NCBI RefSeq assembly: GCF_020179475.1
Contig: NZ_JAILXZ010000001.1
Span: 868,001 to 932,000, forward strand
Origin: Novosphingobium huizhouense
GTDB lineage: Bacteria > Pseudomonadota > Alphaproteobacteria > Sphingomonadales > Sphingomonadaceae
Direction: 5' to 3'
Length of the DNA: 64,000 nt
Within the stretch, counting starts at the first letter, position 1; the number at the start of each line of letters is the position of its first letter. The notes beneath the pieces are model-generated. The model ran no database searches. It had not been told where the DNA came from and saw only the letters and a program-made list of their open reading frames with translations. The position numbers and the translations under genes are program-made. Shown piece after piece: positions 15,638 through 23,887 of this stretch.

Positions 15638-16882
15638 ATGCCCGTGACCATTTCCCTCGCCGATCCCGCCGCCCACGGCTTCGATTCCGACCGCCTCGCG
15701 CGGATCGCCGCGCTGCTCGACAAGCGCTATGTCGCGACCGGCAGGTTCAAGGGCCTCGACGTGCTCGTCGCGCGCGACGGGCAGGCGATCTACCGCACGA
15801 CGCTGGGCGCGATGCGCGAGGACGGCACGCCGGTGCGCGACGACGCGATCTACCGCATCGCCTCGATGACCAAGCCCTTGACCTCGATCGCACTGATGAT
15901 GCTGGTCGAGGAAGGCGCGATCGCGCTCGAGGATCCGGTCACGCGGGTGATCCCGGAATTCGCGGGGCTGTCGGTCTATGCCGGCGGCGGCGGCGATGCG
16001 CCCTTCATGCCGGGGCGCCCTGCGCAGGGCATGCGCATCGTCGACCTGCTCACCCACATGTCGGGGCTCACCTACGGCATCCAGAACCGCACCAACGTCG
16101 ATGCCGCCTACCGCAAGGCGCGGCTCGACGGCCATGCGAGCCTTCCCGGCAACGATCACTTCATCGCCGAACTGGCCAAGCTGCCGCTCGAATTCGCGCC
16201 GGGCGAGGCGTGGAACTACTCGGTTTCGACCGACGTCTGCGGGGTGATCGTCGCGCGGCTCTCGGGGATGAGCCTGGGCGAATTCCTCAAGGCGCGCATC
16301 TTCGATCCGCTGGGCATGGTCGATACCGGCTTTGCCGTGGCGCCGGAAAAGCTCGACCGCCTGTGCGATGCCTGGAGCTATGTCCCGGGGGCCGCGCCGC
16401 ACCTGCTCGACCGGGCCGAGACCAGCAACCTCGTGCGCGCGCCACGCTTCGAAAGCGGCGGCGGCGGGCTCGTCTCGACCACCGCCGACTACCACCGCTT
16501 TGCCAGCGCCCTCGCCAACGGCGGCAGCCTCGACGGCGTGCGGCTGGTCAGTCCGAAGACGCTGGCGCTGATGACCTCGAACTTCCTGCCCGGCGGGGTC
16601 GACCTCACCCAGATGTCGCGCTCGATGTTCAGCGAAGCGAACAACGCCGGCGTCGGCTTCGGGCTCGGCTTCGGCGTCGTGTTCGATCCGGTGCGCGCGC
16701 TCAGCGCCGGATCGGCGGGCGAGTTCTCGTGGGGCGGCATCTTCTCGACCGGGTTCTTCGTCGATCCGGTGGAGAAGGTGCACATGGTGCTGATGGCGCA
16801 GCTGCTGCCCTCGTCGGCCTACCCGATCCGCCGCGATCTCAAGACCCTGATCTACGCCGCGCTCGCCGAAAGCCGCGCCTGA
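15638..16882 (+). CDS. Serine hydrolase of the beta-lactamase class C/esterase family
   Basis: A 414-residue protein without a signal peptide. The nucleophile motif SxxK is SMTK at about residue 83 (YRIASMTKPLTS), the second motif is YSV in AWNYSVSTDVCG, and the segment LLTHMSGLTYG is typical of EstB/6-aminohexanoate-dimer-hydrolase-like esterases. No KTG box is evident, which favours an esterase or amidase over an antibiotic beta-lactamase. AAAAGGAG precedes the ATG. The 10-bp gap to the upstream thioesterase and the acyl-CoA context suggest cleavage of an ester substrate in the pathway. Confidence 0.87.
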   Translation: MPVTISLADPAAHGFDSDRLARIAALLDKRYVATGRFKGLDVLVARDGQAIYRTTLGAMREDGTPVRDDAIYRIASMTKPLTSIALMMLVEEGAIALEDPVTRVIPEFAGLSVYAGGGGDAPFMPGRPAQGMRIVDLLTHMSGLTYGIQNRTNVDAAYRKARLDGHASLPGNDHFIAELAKLPLEFAPGEAWNYSVSTDVCGVIVARLSGMSLGEFLKARIFDPLGMVDTGFAVAPEKLDRLCDAWSYVPGAAPHLLDRAETSNLVRAPRFESGGGGLVSTTADYHRFASALANGGSLDGVRLVSPKTLALMTSNFLPGGVDLTQMSRSMFSEANNAGVGFGLGFGVVFDPVRALSAGSAGEFSWGGIFSTGFFVDPVEKVHMVLMAQLLPSSAYPIRRDLKTLIYAALAESRA

Positions 16883-16942
16883 CCCTTTGCCGTTTCGTCC
16901 TCCCCTCCGAAAGCATCCCTCAGCCACAGGAGCCAATATCCG

Positions 16943-18199
16943 ATGTCCGACCCCATTCCCGGTGCCAAGGAGCACATCGAGGCCGCCCGCACGCTCGCGG
17001 CCAAGATCGACGACATTCCCGCCGATACCCAGCTGCTCCCCATCGAACGCGTCGGCGTGATCGGCGCCGGCACGATGGGCGGCGGCATCACGATGAACTT
17101 CCTCACCGCCGGGATCCCGGTGACGATCGTCGAAATGACGCAGGAAGCGCTCGATCGCGGCGTCGCCACGATGCGAAAGAACTACGAGAACACCGTCAAG
17201 CGCGGCAAGATGGACGCCGCCCTCGCCGAAGCGGCGATGGGTCGCCTCAACCCCACGCTCGATTTCGATGCACTGGCGCAGGCCGACCTCATCATCGAAG
17301 CGGTCTACGAGAACATGGACGTCAAGAAGGAGGTCTTCGGCCGGATCGACAAGATCGCCAAGCCCGGCGCCATCCTCGCCAGCAACACCAGCTATCTCGA
17401 CATCGACGAGATTGCCTCGGCCACCAGCCGACCGGAATCGGTGCTCGGCATGCACTTCTTCTCGCCCGCCAACGTGATGAAGCTGCTCGAAGTCGTGCGC
17501 GGGGCAAAGACCGGCAAGGCGCAGCTCGCCACCGTGATGGCGCTGTCGGTGAAGATCGGCAAGGTGCCGGTCGTCTCGGGCGTGTGCCATGGCTTCATCG
17601 GCAACCGCATGCTCTCGCCCCGCCAGGCGCAGGCCCATGCGCTGATCATGGAAGGCGCGAACTACTGGGACGTGGACGAAGCGCTGCTGGAATTCGGTTT
17701 CCCGATGGGCCCGTGGCAGATGGCCGACCTCGCCGGCGTCGACATCGGCTGGCACCGCGATCCCAACCGCATCGAAAGCTTGCGCGATGCGCTCTGCGCC
17801 GTCGGCCGCTGGGGCCAGAAGACGAAGAAGGGCTTCTACGATTACGACGACAACCGCCAGCGCACGCCTTCGGATGAAGTAAAGGCGATCATCGCCGACT
17901 TCGCCAAAAAGGAGGGCAAGCCGCAGCGGTCGATTGACAGGCAAGAGATCCGCGAACGCCTGCTCTACCCGATGATCAGCGAAGGCGCGCTGATCCTTGC
18001 GGAAGGCATCTCGCAGCGCGCCAGCGACATCGATACCGTCTGGCTCAACGGCTATGGCTGGCCCGCGTGGACCGGCGGCCCGATGTTCTGGGCCGACCAC
18101 ATCGGCCTGAAGACCGTGGTCGATGGCCTCGAAAAGCACGGGCTTCCGGTCGCGCCGCTGCTCGCCAAGAAGGCGGTGGCCGGGGAAACCTTCAACTGA
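16943..18199 (+). CDS. 3-hydroxyacyl-CoA dehydrogenase
   Basis: A 418-residue NAD-dependent enzyme. The Rossmann motif is [12 protein letters not shown] (about residue 37), and the dyad region includes [12 protein letters not shown] and [17 protein letters not shown], with the catalytic His in HFFSP. Two C-terminal helical domains follow, with [15 protein letters not shown] and [13 protein letters not shown]. It oxidises 3-hydroxyacyl-CoA to 3-oxoacyl-CoA in beta-oxidation. It has no enoyl-CoA hydratase domain, so it is a stand-alone FadB C-half type. The thiolase for the next step is two genes downstream in the same operon. Confidence 0.93.
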   Translation: MSDPIPGAKEHIEAARTLAAKIDDIPADTQLLPIERVGVIGAGTMGGGITMNFLTAGIPVTIVEMTQEALDRGVATMRKNYENTVKRGKMDAALAEAAMGRLNPTLDFDALAQADLIIEAVYENMDVKKEVFGRIDKIAKPGAILASNTSYLDIDEIASATSRPESVLGMHFFSPANVMKLLEVVRGAKTGKAQLATVMALSVKIGKVPVVSGVCHGFIGNRMLSPRQAQAHALIMEGANYWDVDEALLEFGFPMGPWQMADLAGVDIGWHRDPNRIESLRDALCAVGRWGQKTKKGFYDYDDNRQRTPSDEVKAIIADFAKKEGKPQRSIDRQEIRERLLYPMISEGALILAEGISQRASDIDTVWLNGYGWPAWTGGPMFWADHIGLKTVVDGLEKHGLPVAPLLAKKAVAGETFN

Positions 18200-18216
18200 C
18201 GACGGGGAGAGGCGCC

Positions 18217-19797
18217 ATGGCGGTGACCATCGAGGAAATCGCGGAAGCCGAGTTCATGCCGCTGACCACGATCCTGCGCGCGCATGCCGCGCGCAGGGGA
18301 GGGGCGATCGCGCTCGCCGACGAACAGAACCAGGTCAGCTGGCGCGATCTCGACGCCACCATCGATCGCGTCGCCGTCGCCCTGCAGCGCGAAGGGGTGG
18401 AAAAAGACGAGCCGGTGGCGATTGCCGCGATGAACGCGGTTCCCACCGCGCTTGCCTTCCTCGGCGCGATCCGCGCCGGCGCCGTCGCCGCCCCGCTCAC
18501 CTCCACCGCCACGGCCGAGACGATCCTCGCCATGCTGGTCGACAGCGGCAGCCGCGTGCTGTTCCTCGACGCCGACATCGCCGCGCGGCTCGAAGGGCTG
18601 GATTTCCCGGCAGGCGTCAAGCGCATCGCGCTCGATGGCGGCGCCCACGGCGTGCCCTTTGCGCAATGGATGGCGGAAGAAGGCGTAAAGCCCGAAGAGC
18701 GCCTGCCCGCGCCGGGTGATCCCTTCAACATCATCTATTCCTCGGGCACCACCGGCGCGCCCAAGGGCATCGTGCAGAGCCACAAGATGCGCCACGAATA
18801 TGCCCGGCGCACGATCCTCGGCGGCTACGACGACGACACTACCGTGATCTGTTCGACCCCGCTCTATTCGAACACCACGCTGGTCAGCTTCCTGCCCACG
18901 CTCACCGCGGGCGGCAAGGTCGTGCTGATGAAGAAGTTCGACGCGCGCGGCTTCCTCGTGTTGTCCGAGCGCGAGCGCGTCACCCACGCCATGCTGGTGC
19001 CGGTGCAGTACCGCCGGATCATGGAAGTGCCCGATTTCGATCACTTCGACTTGTCCTCGTACAAGCTCAAGTCCTCGACCAGCGCGCCGTTTCCCGCCTG
19101 GCTCAAGGCCGATGTGCTGAGGCGCTGGCCCGGCGGCCTGACCGACGGCTACGGCATGACCGAAGGCGGCGCGACCTCGATCCTCGTCGCCCACGCGCAC
19201 CCGGACAAGCTGCACACCGTCGGCCAGCCGAGCCCCGGGCACATCATGAAGATCATCGACGAGGACGGCAACGAACTGCCCCAGGGCGAAGTGGGCGAGA
19301 TCGTCGGCCATTCGCCGATCATGATGAACGGCTACCACGGCAAGGACGACAAGACCCGCGAGGTCGAGTGGTACGACAAGGAAGGTCGGCGCTACATCCG
19401 CCACGGCGACGTCGGCAAGTTCGACGAGGACGGCTTCCTCATCCTGATGGACCGCGCCAAGGACATGATCATCTCGGGCGGGTTCAACATCTACCCCTCC
19501 GACCTCGAAAGTGAACTGACCCGCCAGCCGGAAGTGCGCGAAGCCGCCGTCGTCGGCGTCCCCAGCGATGCTTGGGGCGAAACCCCGCTCGCCGTCGTGG
19601 TGCTGGCCGACAAGACCGCCGACCCACAAGCGATCCTCGCCGAAGCCAACCGCAAGCTCGGCAAGACGCAGCGCATTTCCGCCATCGAAGTGGTCGACGA
19701 GCTGCCGCGCAGCCCGATCGGCAAGGTCTTGAAGCGCGAGCTGCGTGATCGCTTCGGCGGCAACCCGATCGCGCCGCAAGGCTACGAAAAGGCCTGA
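18217..19797 (+). CDS. AMP-dependent acyl-CoA synthetase/ligase
   Basis: A 526-residue adenylate-forming enzyme. Motif A3 is IIYSSGTTGAPKGIVQSH, A5 is GYGMTEGG, A7 is RHGDVGKFDEDGF and A10 has the catalytic Lys in SPIGKVLKREL. It activates a carboxylic acid to its CoA ester via acyl-AMP. It is 18 bp downstream of the dehydrogenase, in a beta-oxidation operon. The substrate could be a fatty acid, a side-chain acid of a terpenoid or steroid, or an aromatic acid; the sequence alone does not decide. The start follows GGGGAGAGG. Confidence 0.92.
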   Translation: MAVTIEEIAEAEFMPLTTILRAHAARRGGAIALADEQNQVSWRDLDATIDRVAVALQREGVEKDEPVAIAAMNAVPTALAFLGAIRAGAVAAPLTSTATAETILAMLVDSGSRVLFLDADIAARLEGLDFPAGVKRIALDGGAHGVPFAQWMAEEGVKPEERLPAPGDPFNIIYSSGTTGAPKGIVQSHKMRHEYARRTILGGYDDDTTVICSTPLYSNTTLVSFLPTLTAGGKVVLMKKFDARGFLVLSERERVTHAMLVPVQYRRIMEVPDFDHFDLSSYKLKSSTSAPFPAWLKADVLRRWPGGLTDGYGMTEGGATSILVAHAHPDKLHTVGQPSPGHIMKIIDEDGNELPQGEVGEIVGHSPIMMNGYHGKDDKTREVEWYDKEGRRYIRHGDVGKFDEDGFLILMDRAKDMIISGGFNIYPSDLESELTRQPEVREAAVVGVPSDAWGETPLAVVVLADKTADPQAILAEANRKLGKTQRISAIEVVDELPRSPIGKVLKRELRDRFGGNPIAPQGYEKA

Positions 19798-19866
19798 TTT
19801 CTCACCCGTTCCCTCAACCTCCCCGGGAAAGCCTGGCCACAGGAAAACCCACAAGGAGATCATACC

Positions 19867-21042
19867 ATGCGTGATGCCGTCATCGTTTCCGTCGCCCGCA
19901 CCCCGATCGGCCGGGCCTACAAGGGCGCGTTCAATGCAACGCCGGGCGCCACCCTCGGCGCGCTGTCGCTCGAGGCCGCGGTCGCCCGCGCCGGGATAGA
20001 CCCCGCCGAAGTCGACGACGTGCTGTGGGGCGCCGCGCTCCAGCAGGGCACGCAGAGCACCAACATCGCCCGCCAGGTCGCGCTGCGCGCCGGCCTGCCG
20101 GTGACCAGCTCGGCGATGAGCATGGACCGCCAGTGCTCGTCGGGCCTGATGTCGATCGCCACCGCCGCCAAGCAGGTGATCATCGACCGCATGGACGTCG
20201 TCGCCGCGGGCGGCCAGGATTCGATCAGCCTCGTCCAGACCAAGGAAATGCGCGTCGCTCCCGATCCCTCGCTCAAGGCGATGCATGCGGCGATCTACAT
20301 GCCGATGCTGCAGACCGCCGAAATCGTCGGCCAGCGCTATGGCATCAGCCGCGAGGCCTGCGACGAATATTCGCTCCAGTCGCAGCAGCGCACCGCCGCC
20401 GCGCAAGCCGCGGGCAAGTTCGACGACGAGATCGTCGAGGTAACGACGACGATGGGCGTGGCCGACAAGGCCACCGGCGAGATCTCGATGAAGGAGATCA
20501 CGCTGAAGAAGGACGAGGGCAACCGTCCCGAAACCACGCTCGAAGGCCTGCAGGCCCTCAAGCCCGTGATCGAAGGCGGCATCGTCACCGCCGGCAATGC
20601 GAGCCAGCTGTCCGACGGGTCGGCCGCCGCGATCGTGATGGAAGCGGGCGTCGCCGCCGCCAAGGGCCTTACCCCGCTCGGCCGTTATGTCGGCATGGCG
20701 GTGGCCGGCACCGAGCCCGACGAAATGGGCATCGGCCCGGTCTTCGCGATCCCCAAGCTGCTCGAACGCTTCGGCCTGAAGATCGACGACATCGGCCTGT
20801 GGGAGCTGAACGAGGCCTTCGCGGTGCAGGTGCTCTATTGCCGCGACAAGCTCGGCATCCCGAACGAGCTGCTCAACGTCAACGGCGGCTCGATCTCGAT
20901 CGGGCACCCCTACGGCATGACCGGCGCGCGCTGCACGGGCCATGCGCTGATCGAGGGCAAGCGCCGCGGCGCCAAATATGCGGTCGTGACGATGTGCGTC
21001 GGCGGCGGCATGGGCGCGGCCGGGCTGTTCGAGATCTTCTGA
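19867..21042 (+). CDS. Acetyl-CoA acyltransferase (thiolase)
   Basis: A 391-residue thiolase that cleaves 3-oxoacyl-CoA with CoA. The nucleophilic Cys lies in [13 protein letters not shown] at about residue 89, the active-site His in [11 protein letters not shown] at about 347, and the second Cys in [14 protein letters not shown] at about 377. [10 protein letters not shown] is also typical. AAGGAG lies upstream. It ends the catabolic core of this operon. Degradative thiolase (FadA-like) is favoured by context over biosynthetic PhaA. Confidence 0.93.
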   Translation: MRDAVIVSVARTPIGRAYKGAFNATPGATLGALSLEAAVARAGIDPAEVDDVLWGAALQQGTQSTNIARQVALRAGLPVTSSAMSMDRQCSSGLMSIATAAKQVIIDRMDVVAAGGQDSISLVQTKEMRVAPDPSLKAMHAAIYMPMLQTAEIVGQRYGISREACDEYSLQSQQRTAAAQAAGKFDDEIVEVTTTMGVADKATGEISMKEITLKKDEGNRPETTLEGLQALKPVIEGGIVTAGNASQLSDGSAAAIVMEAGVAAAKGLTPLGRYVGMAVAGTEPDEMGIGPVFAIPKLLERFGLKIDDIGLWELNEAFAVQVLYCRDKLGIPNELLNVNGGSISIGHPYGMTGARCTGHALIEGKRRGAKYAVVTMCVGGGMGAAGLFEIF

Positions 21043-21055
21043 TCCTGCTTGCCTG

Positions 21056-21093
21056 TTGTGCCGGCACGGTGCGGCCGCACCGTGCCGGCACAA
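21056..21093. repeat. Perfect 38-bp palindrome between thiolase and VOC gene
   Basis: TTGTGCCGGCACGGTGCGG (21056-21074) is followed at once by its exact reverse complement (21075-21093), with no loop. It begins 13 bp after the thiolase stop. A hairpin this strong could terminate or stabilise mRNA, but no U-tract follows. The flank holds a tandem 11-bp direct repeat (AGAGGAACCGG, 21100-21110 and 21113-21123) whose second copy carries the next gene's ribosome site. Confidence 0.8.
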
Positions 21094-21128
21094 GGGCCAG
21101 AGGAACCGGCAAGAGGAACCGGACGGCC

Positions 21129-21536
21129 ATGCAGGTCGATGCGCTCGATCACGTCAACATCATCTGCGCCGACCTCGATGCGAGCGCGGCGTTCTATGCC
21201 GCGCTGCTCGGGCTCGAGCGGCGCGACGGGCCGCCGCCTTCGCGTCCCGACCAGATCCAGTGGATGCACGATCGGCAGGGCCGGCCGATCCTGCATCTCA
21301 ACGCGGTCGACTGCCCGCGCGCCTACGACCGCGCGGCGGTGCCGGGCGGAGAGACCGGGGCGATCCACCATGTCGCGCTCGCGTGCAGCGGGAGCGACAT
21401 CGTGCTGGCCCGGCTGAAGGCGATGGGCCGCGACTTCCGGCAGAACAGGATCGAGGCGATCGGGCTGACGCAAGTGTTCACGCTCGATCCCGACGGCGTG
21501 CTGCTCGAGCTGAACTTCCGCGACGCGCCGGGCTGA
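21129..21536 (+). CDS. VOC-family single-module protein
   Basis: A 135-residue protein with one vicinal-oxygen-chelate module pair. LDHVNIICADLDASAAFYAAL starts it (core DHVNIICADLDA), HHVALACSG is in the middle and DPDGVLLELNF ends it. The His in DHVNI, His in HHVAL and Glu in LLELNF are the usual metal ligands. Possibly an epimerase, lactoylglutathione lyase-like or dioxygenase-fold enzyme. It follows the thiolase after the palindrome and ends the plus-strand operon. Confidence 0.82.
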   Translation: MQVDALDHVNIICADLDASAAFYAALLGLERRDGPPPSRPDQIQWMHDRQGRPILHLNAVDCPRAYDRAAVPGGETGAIHHVALACSGSDIVLARLKAMGRDFRQNRIEAIGLTQVFTLDPDGVLLELNFRDAPG

Positions 21537-21577
21537 CCCCCGCGGCGCCGCCGTGCCACAGGGGCGCGCCGCAGGGG
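21537..21577. terminator. Putative bidirectional terminator hairpin
   Basis: CCCC-n-GCGGCGC (21537-21548) pairs with GCGCCGC-n-GGGG (21566-21577), with one C/A mismatch and a 17-nt loop, between the convergent VOC and RTX genes. No T-run, so a factor-assisted role is possible. Confidence 0.45.
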
Positions 21578-21591
21578 TTCGACCGCTTTCG

Positions 21592-23181
21592 TCAGAGCAC
21601 GAGGTCGCCGGCCGAGAGGCTGGTCACCCCGTTCAGCACGATCGCGAGCTCCGGCGCGGCGCCGGCATTGGTGCTCGCATAGAGCGTGCTCGTCGCCGCA
21701 TCGAACCAGACCACGCCGCCGGCGTTGCCCTCGTCGGGCGCGGTCGCGGCGAAGGTGAAGGTCTGGTCGCCGGGCACGCCCTTGACCGCGTCGATCGCCG
21801 AGAGGTCGATCCGGTCGCCGCTGGTGAAGTCGGTGATCGTGTCGACCTTCGCGCTCGCCGAATCCGACGAGGCGGAATAGACGAAGGTGTCGTTGCCCGC
21901 GCCGCCGGTCAGCGTGTCGGCGCCCGCGCCGCCCTCGAGCCGGTCGTCGCCGTCGCCGCCGCGCAGCGTCTGCGCGCCCTTGCCGCCGATCATGCTGTCG
22001 GCAAAGACGCTGCCGATCACCGTCTCGATCGACGAAAGCTTGTCGATCCCGGTGCCCGAATTGCCGCCATTGGCCGCAAAGGCGAGGCCCGAGACAAGGT
22101 TCACCGCCATGCCCGCCTTTGCCGCGGCATAGTCGACGATGTCGTCGCCCGCGCCGCCGGCGATGCTGTCGTTGCCCGCGTCGGCGCCGGCAAGGAAGGT
22201 GTCGTCGCCATCGCCGCCGGCAAGCTTGTCGTCGCCGTCGTCGCCCGACAGCACGTCGGCGCCCTTGCCCCCGGCGATGCTGTCGCGGCCGTTGCCGCCT
22301 TCGAGCAGGTCGTTGCCGTCGCCGCCGTTGAGCGCATCGTCGCCTTCGCCGCCCAGCAGCGTGTCGTCGCCCTCGTTGCCGAACAGCTTGTCGGCGCCCG
22401 CCTCGCCCGCGAGGTCGTCGTTGCCGAGCCCGCCGTGGAGGCCGTCGCCATCGGCGCCGCCGGACAGCGCATCGTCGCCGGCCTCGCCGAACAGGCGGTC
22501 GGACCCGGCGCCGCCGACGATATGGTCGTTGCCGACCCCGCCATCGAGCAGGTCGGCGCCCTGGCCGCCCGACAGGTCGTCGGCGCCGTCGCCGCCGTAG
22601 AGCTTGTCGATGCCGTCGTTGCCGTCGAGGATGTCGTTGCCGGTGCCGCCGTCGAGCACGTCGTTGCCGCCATCGCCGACCAGCACGTCGTCGCCCGAAC
22701 CGCCGTCGAGCGCATCCTTGCCCGCGCCGCCGAACAGGTCGTCGTTGCCCGAGCCGCCGTGGAGGATGTCGTCGCCGCCGCGGCCGTCGAGGTGGTCGTC
22801 CCCGGCGCCGCCGTGCATCGTGTTCTTGCCGCTGTCGCCATAGAGCGAATCGTCGTTCATGCCGTCGCCGTCCTGGTCCGCGGGCACGCCGTCCTCTTCC
22901 TCCTCGCTCGAGGGATCGTTGATCACCTTGCCGTCGAGCGTGGTGAAGACGAGGCCGTCGCGGTTGTAGAACGAGGCGTCGTCGGTGGTGTCGGCGGTCT
23001 GCGCGAAAGTGATCACCTTGATGAAGCTGGGATTGGTGGTGGTCAGCGTGACGAGGCCGCTGCCGGCGTCGTAGCTCAGCTTCTGGTTCGGGCGCAGCAC
23101 CTGCAATTCGGTTTCGCCGCCATCGACTTCGTACATCGCGATCGGATCGGCGGTCAGGTCGAACTTGAAGATCGGCTTCAT
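21592..23181 (-). CDS. RTX repeat calcium-binding protein
   Basis: A 529-residue secreted-type protein. Residues 1-90 are a unique N-terminal region, residues ~95-395 hold about twenty-five nonapeptide repeats of the GGxGxDxLx type (for example GGSGNDDLFGG), which bind Ca2+ in a beta-roll, and the C-terminus is a serralysin-like secretion region (SASAKVDTITDFTSGDRIDLS). Such proteins leave by a type I secretion system with an uncleaved C-terminal signal; no such transporter is in the window. The ATG at 23181 (AAGGGG upstream) is preferred; ATG 23217 is in frame. No catalytic domain seen, so the role (surface or adhesin) is unknown. Confidence 0.85.
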   Translation of the reverse strand: MKPIFKFDLTADPIAMYEVDGGETELQVLRPNQKLSYDAGSGLVTLTTTNPSFIKVITFAQTADTTDDASFYNRDGLVFTTLDGKVINDPSSEEEEDGVPADQDGDGMNDDSLYGDSGKNTMHGGAGDDHLDGRGGDDILHGGSGNDDLFGGAGKDALDGGSGDDVLVGDGGNDVLDGGTGNDILDGNDGIDKLYGGDGADDLSGGQGADLLDGGVGNDHIVGGAGSDRLFGEAGDDALSGGADGDGLHGGLGNDDLAGEAGADKLFGNEGDDTLLGGEGDDALNGGDGNDLLEGGNGRDSIAGGKGADVLSGDDGDDKLAGGDGDDTFLAGADAGNDSIAGGAGDDIVDYAAAKAGMAVNLVSGLAFAANGGNSGTGIDKLSSIETVIGSVFADSMIGGKGAQTLRGGDGDDRLEGGAGADTLTGGAGNDTFVYSASSDSASAKVDTITDFTSGDRIDLSAIDAVKGVPGDQTFTFAATAPDEGNAGGVVWFDAATSTLYASTNAGAAPELAIVLNGVTSLSAGDLVL

Positions 23182-23373
23182 GATGTTGGTCCCCTTGGCG
23201 TTGTCGCGACGGGTCATGTCCCCTCGTTCCGAAGCGGGACGCTATGGCGAGCCGCTGACAGATTTGAGACGGGCCCGTTCATCCGGGGTACAGGGAAAAA
23301 GGAACTTTCGTTTGGATACAGGCGCATGGCTGCCGCGTGTCGGCGCCGCCCGGGACAGGATTTTTTCGGCCGG

Positions 23374-23841
23374 TCAGGCGCGCGCGACGAAGGCCGCCCA
23401 GGCGGGCGCGTGGGGATTGTCGCTGGTTTCGGGCGACCAGTGCCGCTCCATCAGCGCGCGCGCCTGCTCCTCCGCCATGCCTTGCGCGATGTGGCGGCGG
23501 TAGAAGAAGGCCGATACGCGCCAGTTCATGATGCAGTGGACATGGACCGGGCCGCCGGCGGCATCAAGCGCGGCGTCGAAGGCGGCGAGGTGGTCCTCGC
23601 CCGGCGCGTCGAACGGCACCGGAATATGGGTGTAGCCGATCCCGGCGGCGGCGCAGCGCGCCGCCTCGTCCCCCAGCGCTTCGGGATGGTCGGCGAGCGC
23701 CAGGTTGACCACGTGCGCCACCCCGATCGCGGCCAGGCGGTCGATATCGTGCGCTTCCAGCCGGCCCGAGGTGGTGATTTCCTCGCTCAGGCGATGGAAG
23801 GCGCGGATGTCTTCGGGATCGTTGGAAGGAGCGGTGGTCAT
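23374..23841 (-). CDS. Protein tyrosine phosphatase-like family protein (DUF442/BLH-like)
   Basis: A 155-residue protein with the dual-specificity phosphatase fold order: SGRLEAHDIDRLAAIGVAHVVNLAL at the start (core DIDRLAAIGVAHVVNLA), then VHVHCIMNWRVSAFF as the P-loop candidate. Its Cys-Arg spacing is C-x4-R rather than the canonical C-x5-R, so activity is uncertain. The start at 23841 is weakly supported; upstream in-frame starts at 23862 (ATG) or 23877 (TTG) are possible. It is the last gene on the minus strand before RTX and follows the PQQ dehydrogenase. Confidence 0.65.
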   Translation of the reverse strand: MTTAPSNDPEDIRAFHRLSEEITTSGRLEAHDIDRLAAIGVAHVVNLALADHPEALGDEAARCAAAGIGYTHIPVPFDAPGEDHLAAFDAALDAAGGPVHVHCIMNWRVSAFFYRRHIAQGMAEEQARALMERHWSPETSDNPHAPAWAAFVARA

Positions 23842-23887
23842 GCCCGGCAGGGTGCCCGGCATGACCGTGATCCGCAAGCGGGCCGGA

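Noticed and set aside
15638..16882. Beta-lactamase resistance gene
   Set aside because: SxxK and Y-S-V are present but no KTG box or signal peptide; the surrounding acyl-CoA genes favour an esterase.
22101..22841. Long Thr/Ala-rich ORF antisense/other frame to the RTX gene
   Set aside because: Pure shadow of the periodic RTX repeats; repetitive composition without motifs.
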